NCBI GenBank assembly: GCA_050187415.1 | Contig: JBFWXN010000004.1 | Coordinates: 1-64,000 of the forward strand | Origin: Ga0077555 sp050187415 | GTDB lineage: Bacteria > Pseudomonadota > Alphaproteobacteria > Rhizobiales > Hyphomicrobiaceae | Reading direction: 5' to 3' | Length of the DNA: 64,000 nt | In this document: piece after piece, positions 53,863 to 62,141 of the stretch | Numbering within the stretch: the stretch's first letter is position 1 | Layout of the letters: every line of letters starts with the position of its first letter | Program-made: the position numbers and the translations under genes | Notes under the pieces: generated by a model | What the model was told of the DNA's origin: nothing | What the model saw: only the letters and a program-made list of their open reading frames with translations | Database searches by the model: none

Positions 53863-55236
53863 TCAGTTGGCCCGAACGACGGTCCACGTATCGTCAAGGG
53901 CACAGGTCAGCCGCCGCACCATCTCCTTCACCTCCGCTTCGCTGATGATGAGCGGCGGCGAGAAGGCAATCCGGTTGCCGACGAGGCGAAGGATGAGGCC
54001 ATGCTTGCGTGCATTGCGACCCAGTATCTCCATGACTCCTGCGGACTCCGGATATAACTCGCGTGTGGTCTTGTCCTTGACCACCTCGAGCGCGCCGATC
54101 AGGCCGACGCCACGGAACTCCCCGATCAGCGGATGACCTTCGAGTCCCTTCAAGTTGGAGAGGAACGGCTTCTCGACCTTGCGGACATGGCCCACAACGT
54201 CCATTTCGTCGTAGATCTTCAGCGTTTCGAGGGCGACGGCTGTCGTCACGGGATGACCGGCGTAAGTGTACCCGTGTGCGAAATGGCCGACCTTGTCGCT
54301 TTGCGTCATGAGAGCCTGAAAGACGCGCTCGTTCATGAGCAGCGCCGAAATCGGTTGAAGGCCGGCGGACAGAGCCTTGGCGCAGGAAATCATGTCGGGC
54401 TTCAGTTTGTAGGTCTGGCTTCCCCACATGTTGCCGGTGCGGCCGAAGCCGCAGATGACTTCATCTGCAACGAACAAAACGTCATACTTTTCAAGAACGG
54501 CCTGGATTTTCTCGAAATACCCGTCAGGCGGCAAAACGGCACCGCCGGCTCCCATCACAGGCTCGGCCCAGAAGGCGGCAACTGTCTCCGGTCCTTCGGC
54601 AAGGATCAGATCCTCGAGGGCCTGAGCCATGCGCGTCGAAAACTCCTGCTCGCTCTCGCCGGGCAGGTGATTGCGGTAGTAGTTCGGAAATTCCGTATGC
54701 TTGAAGCCATCGAATGGCAGGCCCGATTCCTGGTGCATGTCAGGCTTGCCGGAGATTGATGCCGCCGCACATGTCGAGCCGTGATAACCCATCTTACGGC
54801 CGATGATCTTGCGCTTCTCCGGTTGTCCATGGGCATGCCAATAGTACCAGACGACCTTGACGGCCGTATCGTTGGCTTCCGAGCCCGAACACTGGAAAAA
54901 CACCTTCGACATCGGCACGGGCGCCATTTCGAGCAGCTTGGCCGCAAGCTCGATCGTGCTCTCGTTCGAGGACGATCGGTAGATGTGATAGTAGCCGACC
55001 TTGCACATCTGGTCGTAGGCGACTTTGGCCAGCCGTTCGACACCGAAACCGAGCGAGGCGCACCAAAGGCCAGCCGCCGCTTCCAGATACTCTTTCTCGT
55101 TCTCGTCGTAGACAAAGATGCCTTTGCCTTTCGAGATGATCGTCGGCCCGCTCTCCAGGTGCTTGCGGAGGTTCGATTGGGGATGCACCACGCTCGCGAT
55201 GTCGAGCGCATGCAGGCTGTTCGGCAGGTGACTCAT
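53863..55236 (-). CDS. Class III (omega) aminotransferase
   Basis: The 457-residue PLP enzyme is a class III aminotransferase. Lys287 in MISCAKALSAG is the predicted PLP Schiff-base lysine, Asp258 in FVADEVICGFGRTG pairs with the PLP nitrogen, and QCSGSEANDTAVKV binds the PLP phosphate. Such enzymes use omega-amino acids or amines with pyruvate or 2-oxoglutarate. It is divergent from the GntR gene with a palindromic operator between, so it is very probably under that regulator. Its substrate may connect to the HyuAB genes downstream of gntR. Confidence 0.93.
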   Translation of the reverse strand: MSHLPNSLHALDIASVVHPQSNLRKHLESGPTIISKGKGIFVYDENEKEYLEAAAGLWCASLGFGVERLAKVAYDQMCKVGYYHIYRSSSNESTIELAAKLLEMAPVPMSKVFFQCSGSEANDTAVKVVWYYWHAHGQPEKRKIIGRKMGYHGSTCAAASISGKPDMHQESGLPFDGFKHTEFPNYYRNHLPGESEQEFSTRMAQALEDLILAEGPETVAAFWAEPVMGAGGAVLPPDGYFEKIQAVLEKYDVLFVADEVICGFGRTGNMWGSQTYKLKPDMISCAKALSAGLQPISALLMNERVFQALMTQSDKVGHFAHGYTYAGHPVTTAVALETLKIYDEMDVVGHVRKVEKPFLSNLKGLEGHPLIGEFRGVGLIGALEVVKDKTTRELYPESAGVMEILGRNARKHGLILRLVGNRIAFSPPLIISEAEVKEMVRRLTCALDDTWTVVRAN

Positions 55237-55294
55237 GCTTTCACTCCCTCAGCGGCGACGTCCGGCGCAAGGCGCCGATGGACACGATGCAACT

Positions 55295-55316
55295 ATTGTA
55301 TACAGTCGTACACAAT
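55295..55316. promoter_or_regulatory. Palindromic GntR-type operator
   Basis: ATTGTATACAGTCGTACACAAT is a near-perfect 22-bp inverted repeat: TTGTATAC against TTGTGTAC on the other strand, around a short centre. GntR/FCD regulators bind such TNGTNNACNA-like palindromes. It lies between the divergent aminotransferase (start 55236) and the GntR gene (start 55370), about 55-60 bases from each start codon, where a shared repressor site would control both. Confidence 0.7.
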
Positions 55317-55369
55317 TCAAGCGGGCCCGCGCGCAGGGCCGCGGGCAAGCCAGCGGAGCGGACCATTCG

Positions 55370-56041
55370 ATGTTGATGACGGCAAGTGCCGTTGAAGGCG
55401 CACTCGACACCACATCGCGCGCGGAATTCGCCTATGGGATGCTGCTCGATGCCATTCGCGAGCAGAAGATCGCCCCCGGCGAACGAGTACGCGAGCAGGA
55501 GATATCGAGGATGCTCGGTATCAGCCGCACGCCCGTGCGGCAGGCCATGCACCGCCTGCAGACGCGCGGTCTTCTGGTCCAGGCCCCCGGACGGGGATTG
55601 ATCGTGGCGGAGCTTGGGCGCCAGCAGGTAGTCGAGCTTTACGCCATGCGGGAACTCCTGGAAGGTGCTGCCGCCCGCCTTGCGGCGCAGCACGCGGGGC
55701 CGGGCGACATCATCGCCATGCGGCGCGTGCTGGACGAGTTTCGCAGAATGGCGCCTGAGCCGCGCCAACTGGCGCGCATCAATAGACGTTTTCATGCGAG
55801 CATCCACGAAGCCGCGCACAATCGGTATCTCAGCCAGTCTCTCGACGACTTCAGCGACACGCTCGCCCTTCTCAGGGGCACCACCTTTTCCATAAGGGGA
55901 CGATGGAAAAACGAACTCGCCGAGAACGTGGAGCTTGTCGACGCGATCGAGCGGCGCGACTGCGATGCCGCCGAGCGCGTGGCGCGGCAGAACATGCGCA
56001 CCGCGCTGGAAGTACGCCTGCGCATGTTGTTCGGCATGTGA
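55370..56041 (+). CDS. GntR/FCD-family regulator
   Basis: ATG at 55370 with GGAGCGG upstream gives 223 residues. A GntR winged helix (about 25-80) has QEISRMLGISRTPVRQAMHRL and TRGLLVQAPGRGLIV. An all-helical FCD effector domain (about 95-215) has ELYAMRELLEGAAARLAA, INRRFHASIHEAAHNRYL and AERVARQNM. Metal-binding His and Asp residues in the FCD domain suggest binding of a small carboxylate or sugar acid. It probably represses itself, the divergent aminotransferase and perhaps the hyuAB genes. Confidence 0.92.
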   Translation: MLMTASAVEGALDTTSRAEFAYGMLLDAIREQKIAPGERVREQEISRMLGISRTPVRQAMHRLQTRGLLVQAPGRGLIVAELGRQQVVELYAMRELLEGAAARLAAQHAGPGDIIAMRRVLDEFRRMAPEPRQLARINRRFHASIHEAAHNRYLSQSLDDFSDTLALLRGTTFSIRGRWKNELAENVELVDAIERRDCDAAERVARQNMRTALEVRLRMLFGM

Positions 56042-56111
56042 CGACGCAACCGCTTCGTGAAGGACAATGCAGGTGGCTTGCCGCCGCCAGCAGAATATGG
56101 ACTGAGAGCAC

Positions 56112-58190
56112 ATGATCCGAGTGGCATTCGACATCGGCGGAACGTTCACGGATTTCGTTTTGCACGACGCGCGGTCCGGCCGCACACTTACGGGAAAGGT
56201 GGCGACGACCCCACAGGATCCGAGCATTGCCGTCATCACTGGCTTAAGGCAGATCCTCGCATCGGCTGAGATCACCGGTGCCGATCTGTCGGCCGTTCTG
56301 CACGCTACGACCGTCGCAACAAATGCAGTACTCGAGCGCAAAGGGGCGAAAACCGGTCTGATCACGACCGAGGGCTTTCGCGATGTTCTGCTGATCGGGC
56401 GACAGAAGCGCTACGAGACCTACGATCTCTACATCGACAAGCCAAAGCCTCTGGTTAAGCGACGCCATATCGCCGAGGTGAGGGAACGTGTCGGCTCGGA
56501 CGGCAGCGAGGTAGTCTCGCTCGACATGCAGAGCGTTGATCGAGCCATCGACGCGTCGCTGGCGACGGGGCGCGAGACGGTTGGCGTGGCGTTGCTGCAT
56601 TCCTACGCCAATCCTGTGCACGAACGGCGTATCCGGGACCGCTTCCGCGAGCGGGCACCGGCGATCGCGGTTTCCATCTCGTCGGAAATCTCACCCAAGT
56701 TCCGCGAGTACGAACGCACCAGCACGACTGTCACCAACGCCTACGTCATGCCGATGGTGGACCGCTACCTCGAGCACCTCGAGGCGACGCTTGCCGAGAT
56801 CGGCTGCCGTGACCGCCTGCTGATCATGCAGTCGAATGGCGGCCTGGTGTCACCGGGCATCGCTCGCGATTTTCCGGTGCGCATCATCGAGTCGGGCCCG
56901 GCAGCCGGAATCCAAATGTGCACCGAGGTTGCGCGCGCCCTCGGCCACAAGAATGTCGTCACCTTCGACATGGGGGGCACGACCGCCAAGCTCGGCGCCA
57001 TCGACAACGGGGCGGCGGCAATCATGCCGACCTTCGAGGTGGATCTCGTGCGCGCCAAGCGTGGCAGCGGCTTGCCGCTCAACGTTCCTTCCGTTGAAAT
57101 GCTCGAGATCGGAGCTGGCGGCGGCAGCATAGCCAGGGTCGAGAGAGGCATCATCGTTGTCGGCCCCGATAGCGCGGGCGCGGTACCCGGGCCAATCAGC
57201 TACGGATTGGGCGGTGTGCTTCCGACCATCACCGATGCCAATGTTGTTCTGGGTTATATTTCGCCCGATCGCTTCAATGCAGGCACGATGGCGCTCGATG
57301 TCGCGGCCGCCATGCAGGGCATCGAGACTCACATCGGGCGACCGCTCGGGCTGCCCGTGCATGCAGCCGCCTGGGGCGTGCATCTCCTTGCGACTATCAA
57401 CATGGAGAATGCGCTGCGCCTCGTTTCCGTCGAGCGCGGTCGCGATCCGAGGAACTACGCAATGATCGCGTTTGGCGGCGCCGGGCCGGTGCACGCGGCT
57501 CGGTTGGCCCGACGAGCAGGCGTGCCGCAGGTCATCGTACCAAACGGTGCCGGAGTCGGGTCCGCGATCGGCCTGCTGCAATCGACGCCGCGCGTCGATG
57601 CGTCGGCGACGCGCGTGCTTCGTCTCGATGCCGCGGACGCCGGACCTGCGATCTCGGCGCTTTACCAACATCTCGAGCGCGAGGCACGGGCGGAGATTGC
57701 CCGGATCGGCCACGACGAAGAGCCGCAATGGTCGCGTTATGCCCAGATGCGTTACGTCGGCCAGGGTTTTGAAATCCATGTCGAGCTTCCGGCCGACACG
57801 ATCGATGCCAGCTATCCCGACAAGGTGATTGCCGCATTTCGGGAGGCCTACTTGCGCAAGAACAAGTTTGTCGATGAGGAAGGCGTCGTCGAAGGTGTCG
57901 ACTGGACGCTGGTGGCGAGCCATCGGAGCAGGGGCGAAGTCGGGATCAGAACGACCGAGGTCGCGGCCTCGTTTGCCGGCGGCGGTTCGACCCGCCAAGC
58001 CTGGTTCCCAGAGGCGGGCGGCCTCGTCGAAACCAGCATACTCGACCGGCCGTCACTCGCGGCAAGAGGTCCGCAGGCAGGACCCGTCATCATCGACGAT
58101 GCTTATTGTACGATCGTCGTTCCGCCGGGTGACACCGTTCGCGTTGGCCCCGAGGGCCACATCATCATCGATATCGCCAAGGAGGCCTGA
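56112..58190 (+). CDS. Hydantoinase A/oxoprolinase subunit
   Basis: The 692-residue protein is of the HyuA family. An N-terminal part holds the ASKHA ATP-binding motif VAFDIGGTFTDFVL, followed by LHATTVATNAVLERKGAKTG and the second phosphate motif VTFDMGGTTAKLGAI. The C-terminus has the family's VVPPGDTVRVG. HyuA works with HyuB in ATP-dependent opening of 5-oxoproline, hydantoins or N-methylhydantoins, and similar pairs form acetone or acetophenone carboxylases. hyuB starts 2 bases after its stop, so the two are co-translated. Confidence 0.93.
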   Translation: MIRVAFDIGGTFTDFVLHDARSGRTLTGKVATTPQDPSIAVITGLRQILASAEITGADLSAVLHATTVATNAVLERKGAKTGLITTEGFRDVLLIGRQKRYETYDLYIDKPKPLVKRRHIAEVRERVGSDGSEVVSLDMQSVDRAIDASLATGRETVGVALLHSYANPVHERRIRDRFRERAPAIAVSISSEISPKFREYERTSTTVTNAYVMPMVDRYLEHLEATLAEIGCRDRLLIMQSNGGLVSPGIARDFPVRIIESGPAAGIQMCTEVARALGHKNVVTFDMGGTTAKLGAIDNGAAAIMPTFEVDLVRAKRGSGLPLNVPSVEMLEIGAGGGSIARVERGIIVVGPDSAGAVPGPISYGLGGVLPTITDANVVLGYISPDRFNAGTMALDVAAAMQGIETHIGRPLGLPVHAAAWGVHLLATINMENALRLVSVERGRDPRNYAMIAFGGAGPVHAARLARRAGVPQVIVPNGAGVGSAIGLLQSTPRVDASATRVLRLDAADAGPAISALYQHLEREARAEIARIGHDEEPQWSRYAQMRYVGQGFEIHVELPADTIDASYPDKVIAAFREAYLRKNKFVDEEGVVEGVDWTLVASHRSRGEVGIRTTEVAASFAGGGSTRQAWFPEAGGLVETSILDRPSLAARGPQAGPVIIDDAYCTIVVPPGDTVRVGPEGHIIIDIAKEA

Positions 58191-58192
58191 GC

Positions 58193-59941
58193 ATGACCGT
58201 TCGAACGACGATGCCCGGAGCTGACGAAGCCAAGCGCGAGGATGGCAGCAAGGTGGACCCGATAACGCTGAGCGTGGTTTGGAATACGCTTCTCTCGATA
58301 GCAGAGGAACTCGGCATCACATTGCGCAATACCGCCTTCTCGGAAGGCGTGCGCGAAGGCGACGACTTTGCCACTGCCCTCTTCGATCGAAATGCCGTGA
58401 TGATGGCGCAAGGGAATTTCAGTCCAGGCCACCTCGGTTCGATGCCGTTCATGGCGAAGCACGTGGCGCGATATTTTCCGCCACAGTCCCTCAAACCCGG
58501 CGACTCGATCCTGGTCAACGACAGCTTCATAGGAGCCGGCCACTTTCCCGACACCTATCAGATCATGCCCGTTTTCCAAGAAAGCCGGCTTATCGGTTAT
58601 GTCTGTTGTTCGGCACATCAGGTCGACATGGGCGGAGCCGCACCCGGCTCGCAAAAGGTCCACGGCGTGACCGAGTCGTTCCAGGAAGGCCTGCGTATTC
58701 TGCCCGTGCGTTTCGTGCGCGAAGGACGCATCGACGATGACATCATGCGCATCGTGCTGGGCAACGTCCGCATGCCGGACAAGGTGCGCGGCGACCTGCT
58801 GGCCCAACATACGGCGAACCTGTCCGCGGCGACGCGCCTGCAGCAGATGTTTCGCGACTACGGCGTCGACACCGTCGAAAGCGCCTACACCTCGATCCTC
58901 GACCGGTCGGAGGCGACGATGCGGGAAATGCTCGCCAAGGTTCCGGCCGGCACCTACAGCTTCGAAGACTTCATGGACGACTACGGTCCGAATACCGAAC
59001 CGATCAAGATGGCCGTGGACATCACGTTCGACGGTCGGGGCTCGGTGGAGTTCGATTTTTCTCGCTCTTCCGACGCGGTGCCCGCCGCAATCAACTCCTA
59101 CATCAATTATACGCGAGCCTACGCCGTATTCGCGGTCAAGACGTTCTGCAACGCTCTCGACCCTCAGACGGAAGGCAGCATGCGGCCCATCAAGCTGACG
59201 GTGCGCGAAGGAAGCTTTTTCAATCCGAGGTTTCCCGCGCCCTCGGGTGGCCGTCCGATCCTGCAGATCCGTATTTTCGATACGATCAATGGCGCCCTCG
59301 CCAAGGCGTTGCCGCATCGGGCGATGGGCGCCTTCTCGCATTGGTCCAATCCCAACATCGGGGGTATCGACGACAGGACCGGGCGTCCCTTCGTGATGTA
59401 CGACGTCTCGCTCGCCGGCTACGGCGGACAGTTCGGCAAGGACGGCGTCGAAGGCATGAGTCCCGTCATGAACTGCTCCAACATTCCAGTTGAGGTGCAC
59501 GAGACGCACAACCCCGTCCGCATTCACAGCTTCGGTTTCGTGCCGGATTCAGGCGGTGCCGGACAGTGGCGCGGCGGCTGCGGCATTCGGAAAGACATCG
59601 AGTTGCTCAACTCCACAGCGACGCTGTCTCATCTGGGCGACCGGCACGTTTTCGCGCCTTACGGCATCTTCGGCGGCAAATCCGGCGCATTGGCGGAAAG
59701 CATATTGAACCCTCAGGGCAACGGTGAAAAGCTGCACTCCAAGGAAACGCGGCCCATCAAGCGCGGCGATGTTCTCAGTTTCCGGCTGTCCGGTGCGGGT
59801 GGCTACGGGCCTCCATCCGCGCGCGAGCCGCAAGCGGTCGCCGAGGATGTCGCCGACGGCTACATCACACCCGAACATGCGCGCCGCGAGTATGGCTGGG
59901 TCCCGGACAGGGCAGGCGGCAACGACGACACCGTCGAATAA
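58193..59941 (+). CDS. Hydantoinase B/oxoprolinase subunit
   Basis: The 582-residue protein is of the HyuB family: DPITLSVVWNTLLSIAEELG at the N-terminus, LGSMPFMAKHVAR, NDSFIGAGHFPDTYQIMPVF, and GAGQWRGGCGIRKDIEL near the end. With HyuA it forms the ATP-dependent ring-opening or carboxylating complex. ATG 58193 lies just after the hyuA stop, so translation is coupled. The GntR gene, aminotransferase and a binding protein near by suggest breakdown of an N-containing ring compound, but the actual substrate is unknown. Confidence 0.93.
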   Translation: MTVRTTMPGADEAKREDGSKVDPITLSVVWNTLLSIAEELGITLRNTAFSEGVREGDDFATALFDRNAVMMAQGNFSPGHLGSMPFMAKHVARYFPPQSLKPGDSILVNDSFIGAGHFPDTYQIMPVFQESRLIGYVCCSAHQVDMGGAAPGSQKVHGVTESFQEGLRILPVRFVREGRIDDDIMRIVLGNVRMPDKVRGDLLAQHTANLSAATRLQQMFRDYGVDTVESAYTSILDRSEATMREMLAKVPAGTYSFEDFMDDYGPNTEPIKMAVDITFDGRGSVEFDFSRSSDAVPAAINSYINYTRAYAVFAVKTFCNALDPQTEGSMRPIKLTVREGSFFNPRFPAPSGGRPILQIRIFDTINGALAKALPHRAMGAFSHWSNPNIGGIDDRTGRPFVMYDVSLAGYGGQFGKDGVEGMSPVMNCSNIPVEVHETHNPVRIHSFGFVPDSGGAGQWRGGCGIRKDIELLNSTATLSHLGDRHVFAPYGIFGGKSGALAESILNPQGNGEKLHSKETRPIKRGDVLSFRLSGAGGYGPPSAREPQAVAEDVADGYITPEHARREYGWVPDRAGGNDDTVE

Positions 59942-60138
59942 GGCGGTTCGGCTTGATAATCGGAGCAATGAGAACTCGATCGCTTCCGATCCATCCTTAT
60001 GACACGGGCCAATAATTAGTGCGGTTCCAATAAGTCGAATGAGCGGCACTTGATCTTGACAGCCCGCCCCGATTGCCGAAGAAACCTCCTGCGGGAAGTC
60101 AACAATTCCGCGGCAGGCAGCGTGGAGGAGACCTCGGC

Positions 60139-61176
60139 ATGAGCAAGGCCGTACAGTGGATAGTCAGCGCATTGACGGGGACAATGCTCTTGGGCGGCGC
60201 GGCGTCCGCGGAACAAGTGGTCAACATTTATACATCGCGCGAGCCGGGTTTGATCTCCCCGTTGCTCAAGTCGTTCACGGAGCAGACCGGCATCAAGACC
60301 AACATGGTCTACATCAGGGACGGAATGGCCGAGCGCGCCGCCGCGGAAGGCGTCAACAGTCCCGTCGACGTGATGCTCGCCGTCGATATCGGGCGCCTCG
60401 CACACCCGAAGGAACTGGGCATCTCGCAGCCTCTGATGTCCGACACGATTTCCGCCAATATCCCGGCCCAATACCGCGATCCGGAAGGCCACTGGGTTGG
60501 CTTGTCGCAGCGGGCGCGCGTCGTCTACGCGTCGAGGGAACGGGTCAAACTGACCGAGATCACGTACGAGGATCTTGCCGACCCGAAGTGGAAGGGCAAG
60601 GTCTGCACGCGCTCGGGGCAGCACACCTACAACATCGCACTCCTGGCGTCGATCATCGCCAATGACGGCGAGGCGAAAGCCGAGGCCTGGGCGCGCGGTG
60701 TGAAGGCCAATCTCGCGAGGAAGCCCGCTGGTGGCGACCGCGACCAGGCAAAGGCGATTTATGCTGGTGAATGTGATCTTGCGTTGGCCAATACCTACTA
60801 TGTGGCGGCAATGCAGCTGAATGAGAAAAACCCCGAGCAGAAGAAATGGGCAGCGGCCATACGGATCATTTTCCCGAATGAGAAGGGTCGCGGAACGCAC
60901 GTGAATATCACCGGCGCCATTCTCGCAAAGCACGCGCCCAATAAGGCGAATGGCGTAAAGCTTGTGGAATTTCTGACATCCGACGCGGGCCAGAAAGTTT
61001 ACGCCGAGAATGTGCACGAGTATCCGCTGAAATCCGGTGTCGCGATCGCCGACATCGTCAAGAGTTGGGGACCGCTGCATCCCGATAAGCTGGCGTTCGA
61101 CAAGATATCGTCGTTGCGCAAGAAGGCGTCCGAAATTATGGACAAGGTCGGCTTCGATAATGGTCCTGGGAGCTGA
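60139..61176 (+). CDS. Fe(3+)-type ABC transporter substrate-binding protein
   Basis: ATG at 60139 with GGAGGAG upstream gives 345 residues. The signal peptide is IVSALTGTMLLGGAASAEQ. The fold is the iron-binding FbpA/FutA type: VVNIYTSREPGLISPLLKSF at the N-terminus and NTYYVAAMQ, whose adjacent Tyr pair is the usual iron ligand. A GGDRDQAKAIYAGECDLALA segment is also typical. No ABC permease or ATPase gene is near, so it works with a distant transporter or binds another ligand. A hairpin terminator follows. Confidence 0.9.
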   Translation: MSKAVQWIVSALTGTMLLGGAASAEQVVNIYTSREPGLISPLLKSFTEQTGIKTNMVYIRDGMAERAAAEGVNSPVDVMLAVDIGRLAHPKELGISQPLMSDTISANIPAQYRDPEGHWVGLSQRARVVYASRERVKLTEITYEDLADPKWKGKVCTRSGQHTYNIALLASIIANDGEAKAEAWARGVKANLARKPAGGDRDQAKAIYAGECDLALANTYYVAAMQLNEKNPEQKKWAAAIRIIFPNEKGRGTHVNITGAILAKHAPNKANGVKLVEFLTSDAGQKVYAENVHEYPLKSGVAIADIVKSWGPLHPDKLAFDKISSLRKKASEIMDKVGFDNGPGS

Positions 61177-61192
61177 AATTCGAAAGGAAACT

Positions 61193-61219
61193 CGATCGGG
61201 GGCGCTTGGCCCCTGATCG
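61193..61219 (+). terminator. Hairpin terminator after the binding-protein gene
   Basis: GATCGGGGGC (61194-61203) pairs with GCCCCTGATC (61209-61218) with one G-U wobble, and the flanking C61193-G61219 adds a pair. Loop of 5 bases. It lies 17 bases after the stop. The following TGCTT is only weakly T-rich. Confidence 0.5.
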
Positions 61220-61364
61220 TGCTTCAGTCACTCCGGTTCGGTACGTGTTACATTTATTCGTTTAACGCCCCCGAGACAGACGAGCGATCGACGACGCGCA
61301 AATAAACACTCTGCCGAACAACCCGCCAACCGCGCCGCAAGTCTGAGACTTGGCCGTGGCGCGT

Positions 61365-61577
61365 CTATCGGCGCCGGCGCGCGAGCCAGGCATCGCGGTC
61401 GCGTGACAGATCGATGTGACCCACCGGTTGCACTGTGGATTGTATCTGTTGAGGTCGATATCGAGCGGCCATCGCTTCTTGTTGGGCGCGAATGGCTTTG
61501 CGTATCGCAGCGTGAAGCTGGGCCTGGAGATCCTGCAGTTCGAGCAGAGAAAGCTCGCTGAGCTGCGTGTCATTCAT
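61365..61577 (-). CDS. Small charged helical protein
   Basis: ATG at 61577 gives 70 residues; a longer frame begins at 61628. The first half is a helix rich in Leu, Glu, Gln and Ala: SELSLLELQDLQAQLHAAIR. The rest reads RPQQIQSTVQPVGHIDLSRD and ends DAWLARRRR. The N-terminus recalls the dimerisation helix of H-NS-like proteins, but no DNA-binding AT-hook is visible. Function unknown. Confidence 0.55.
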   Translation of the reverse strand: MNDTQLSELSLLELQDLQAQLHAAIRKAIRAQQEAMAARYRPQQIQSTVQPVGHIDLSRDRDAWLARRRR

Positions 61578-62141
61578 GCCGGGCTGACCTCGTGCATGGC
61601 TGGTGTTAACCGAGTCGTGATGTTTCATAGCACACGCATTCGGCGCGATACGAGCCGGGCGAGCGAATTATCTGTTCATTGTCGAGGTCCCGGGCCGATT
61701 GCCGATAACTTAACATTGGGGAGGGCGCCCATTTAAAGTTGACGGAATGTCGCTATCCTTGATTGGTGGCATTTTCGATTCGATCCGGCGAAGCCCTGCA
61801 TGACAGTCGCAAGCTGCTCGGTCATGGCGCGCGCTGCATCGTTCGGCGGTATAACCCCGATCTACTTTTCGATCTGGTGCTCGATCTGCGCTTCTAAGTC
61901 TCGACTCATGGCGTGCCGGGGCCTTGTTGCGTTCCCGTAATGCGCAAAAGGAGCGGTTTACCGCATGCATTTGCGATCAAATTTGGAGCCGCGCCAAGGT
62001 CCCCGTAAGGCCCGACGAGCATGGAATTAGGGCGCCACGCCCGGAATGCAGACACGTCCCGGCATCCGCTCGCGGTTGGCGCGGAATGTGGGCTGTTGAG
62101 ATTTCAATCGATCGCATGCAGCCGGGCGGTTACGTGGCGGT
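61578..62141. other. Region with no intact gene
   Basis: About 560 bases between the small protein and the kinase gene. It contains a broken minus-strand frame at 61733-61909 (listed separately). Other frames are chance-like. Promoter signals for the 61577 gene must lie on its right but none was assigned. Confidence 0.4.
61733..61909 (-). pseudogene. Short frame with an internal stop
   Basis: From ATG 61909 the frame reads MSRDLEAQIEHQIEK, then a TAG at 61864-61862. It continues IGVIPPNDAARAMTEQLATV then MQGFAGSNRK and stops at 61733. Both halves look like a charged helical peptide rather than chance sequence, so one point mutation could have broken a 58-residue gene. There is no ribosome binding site at 61909 and no family is recognised. 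Confidence 0.3.

Noticed and set aside
60000..60138. An iron-responsive (RirA, Irr or Fur) box before the iron-type binding-protein gene.
   Set aside because: No sequence matching the known box patterns was seen.
61862..61864. Recoding of the TAG inside the small frame.
   Set aside because: There is no recoding signal and alphaproteobacteria do not routinely read TAG; mutation is simpler.
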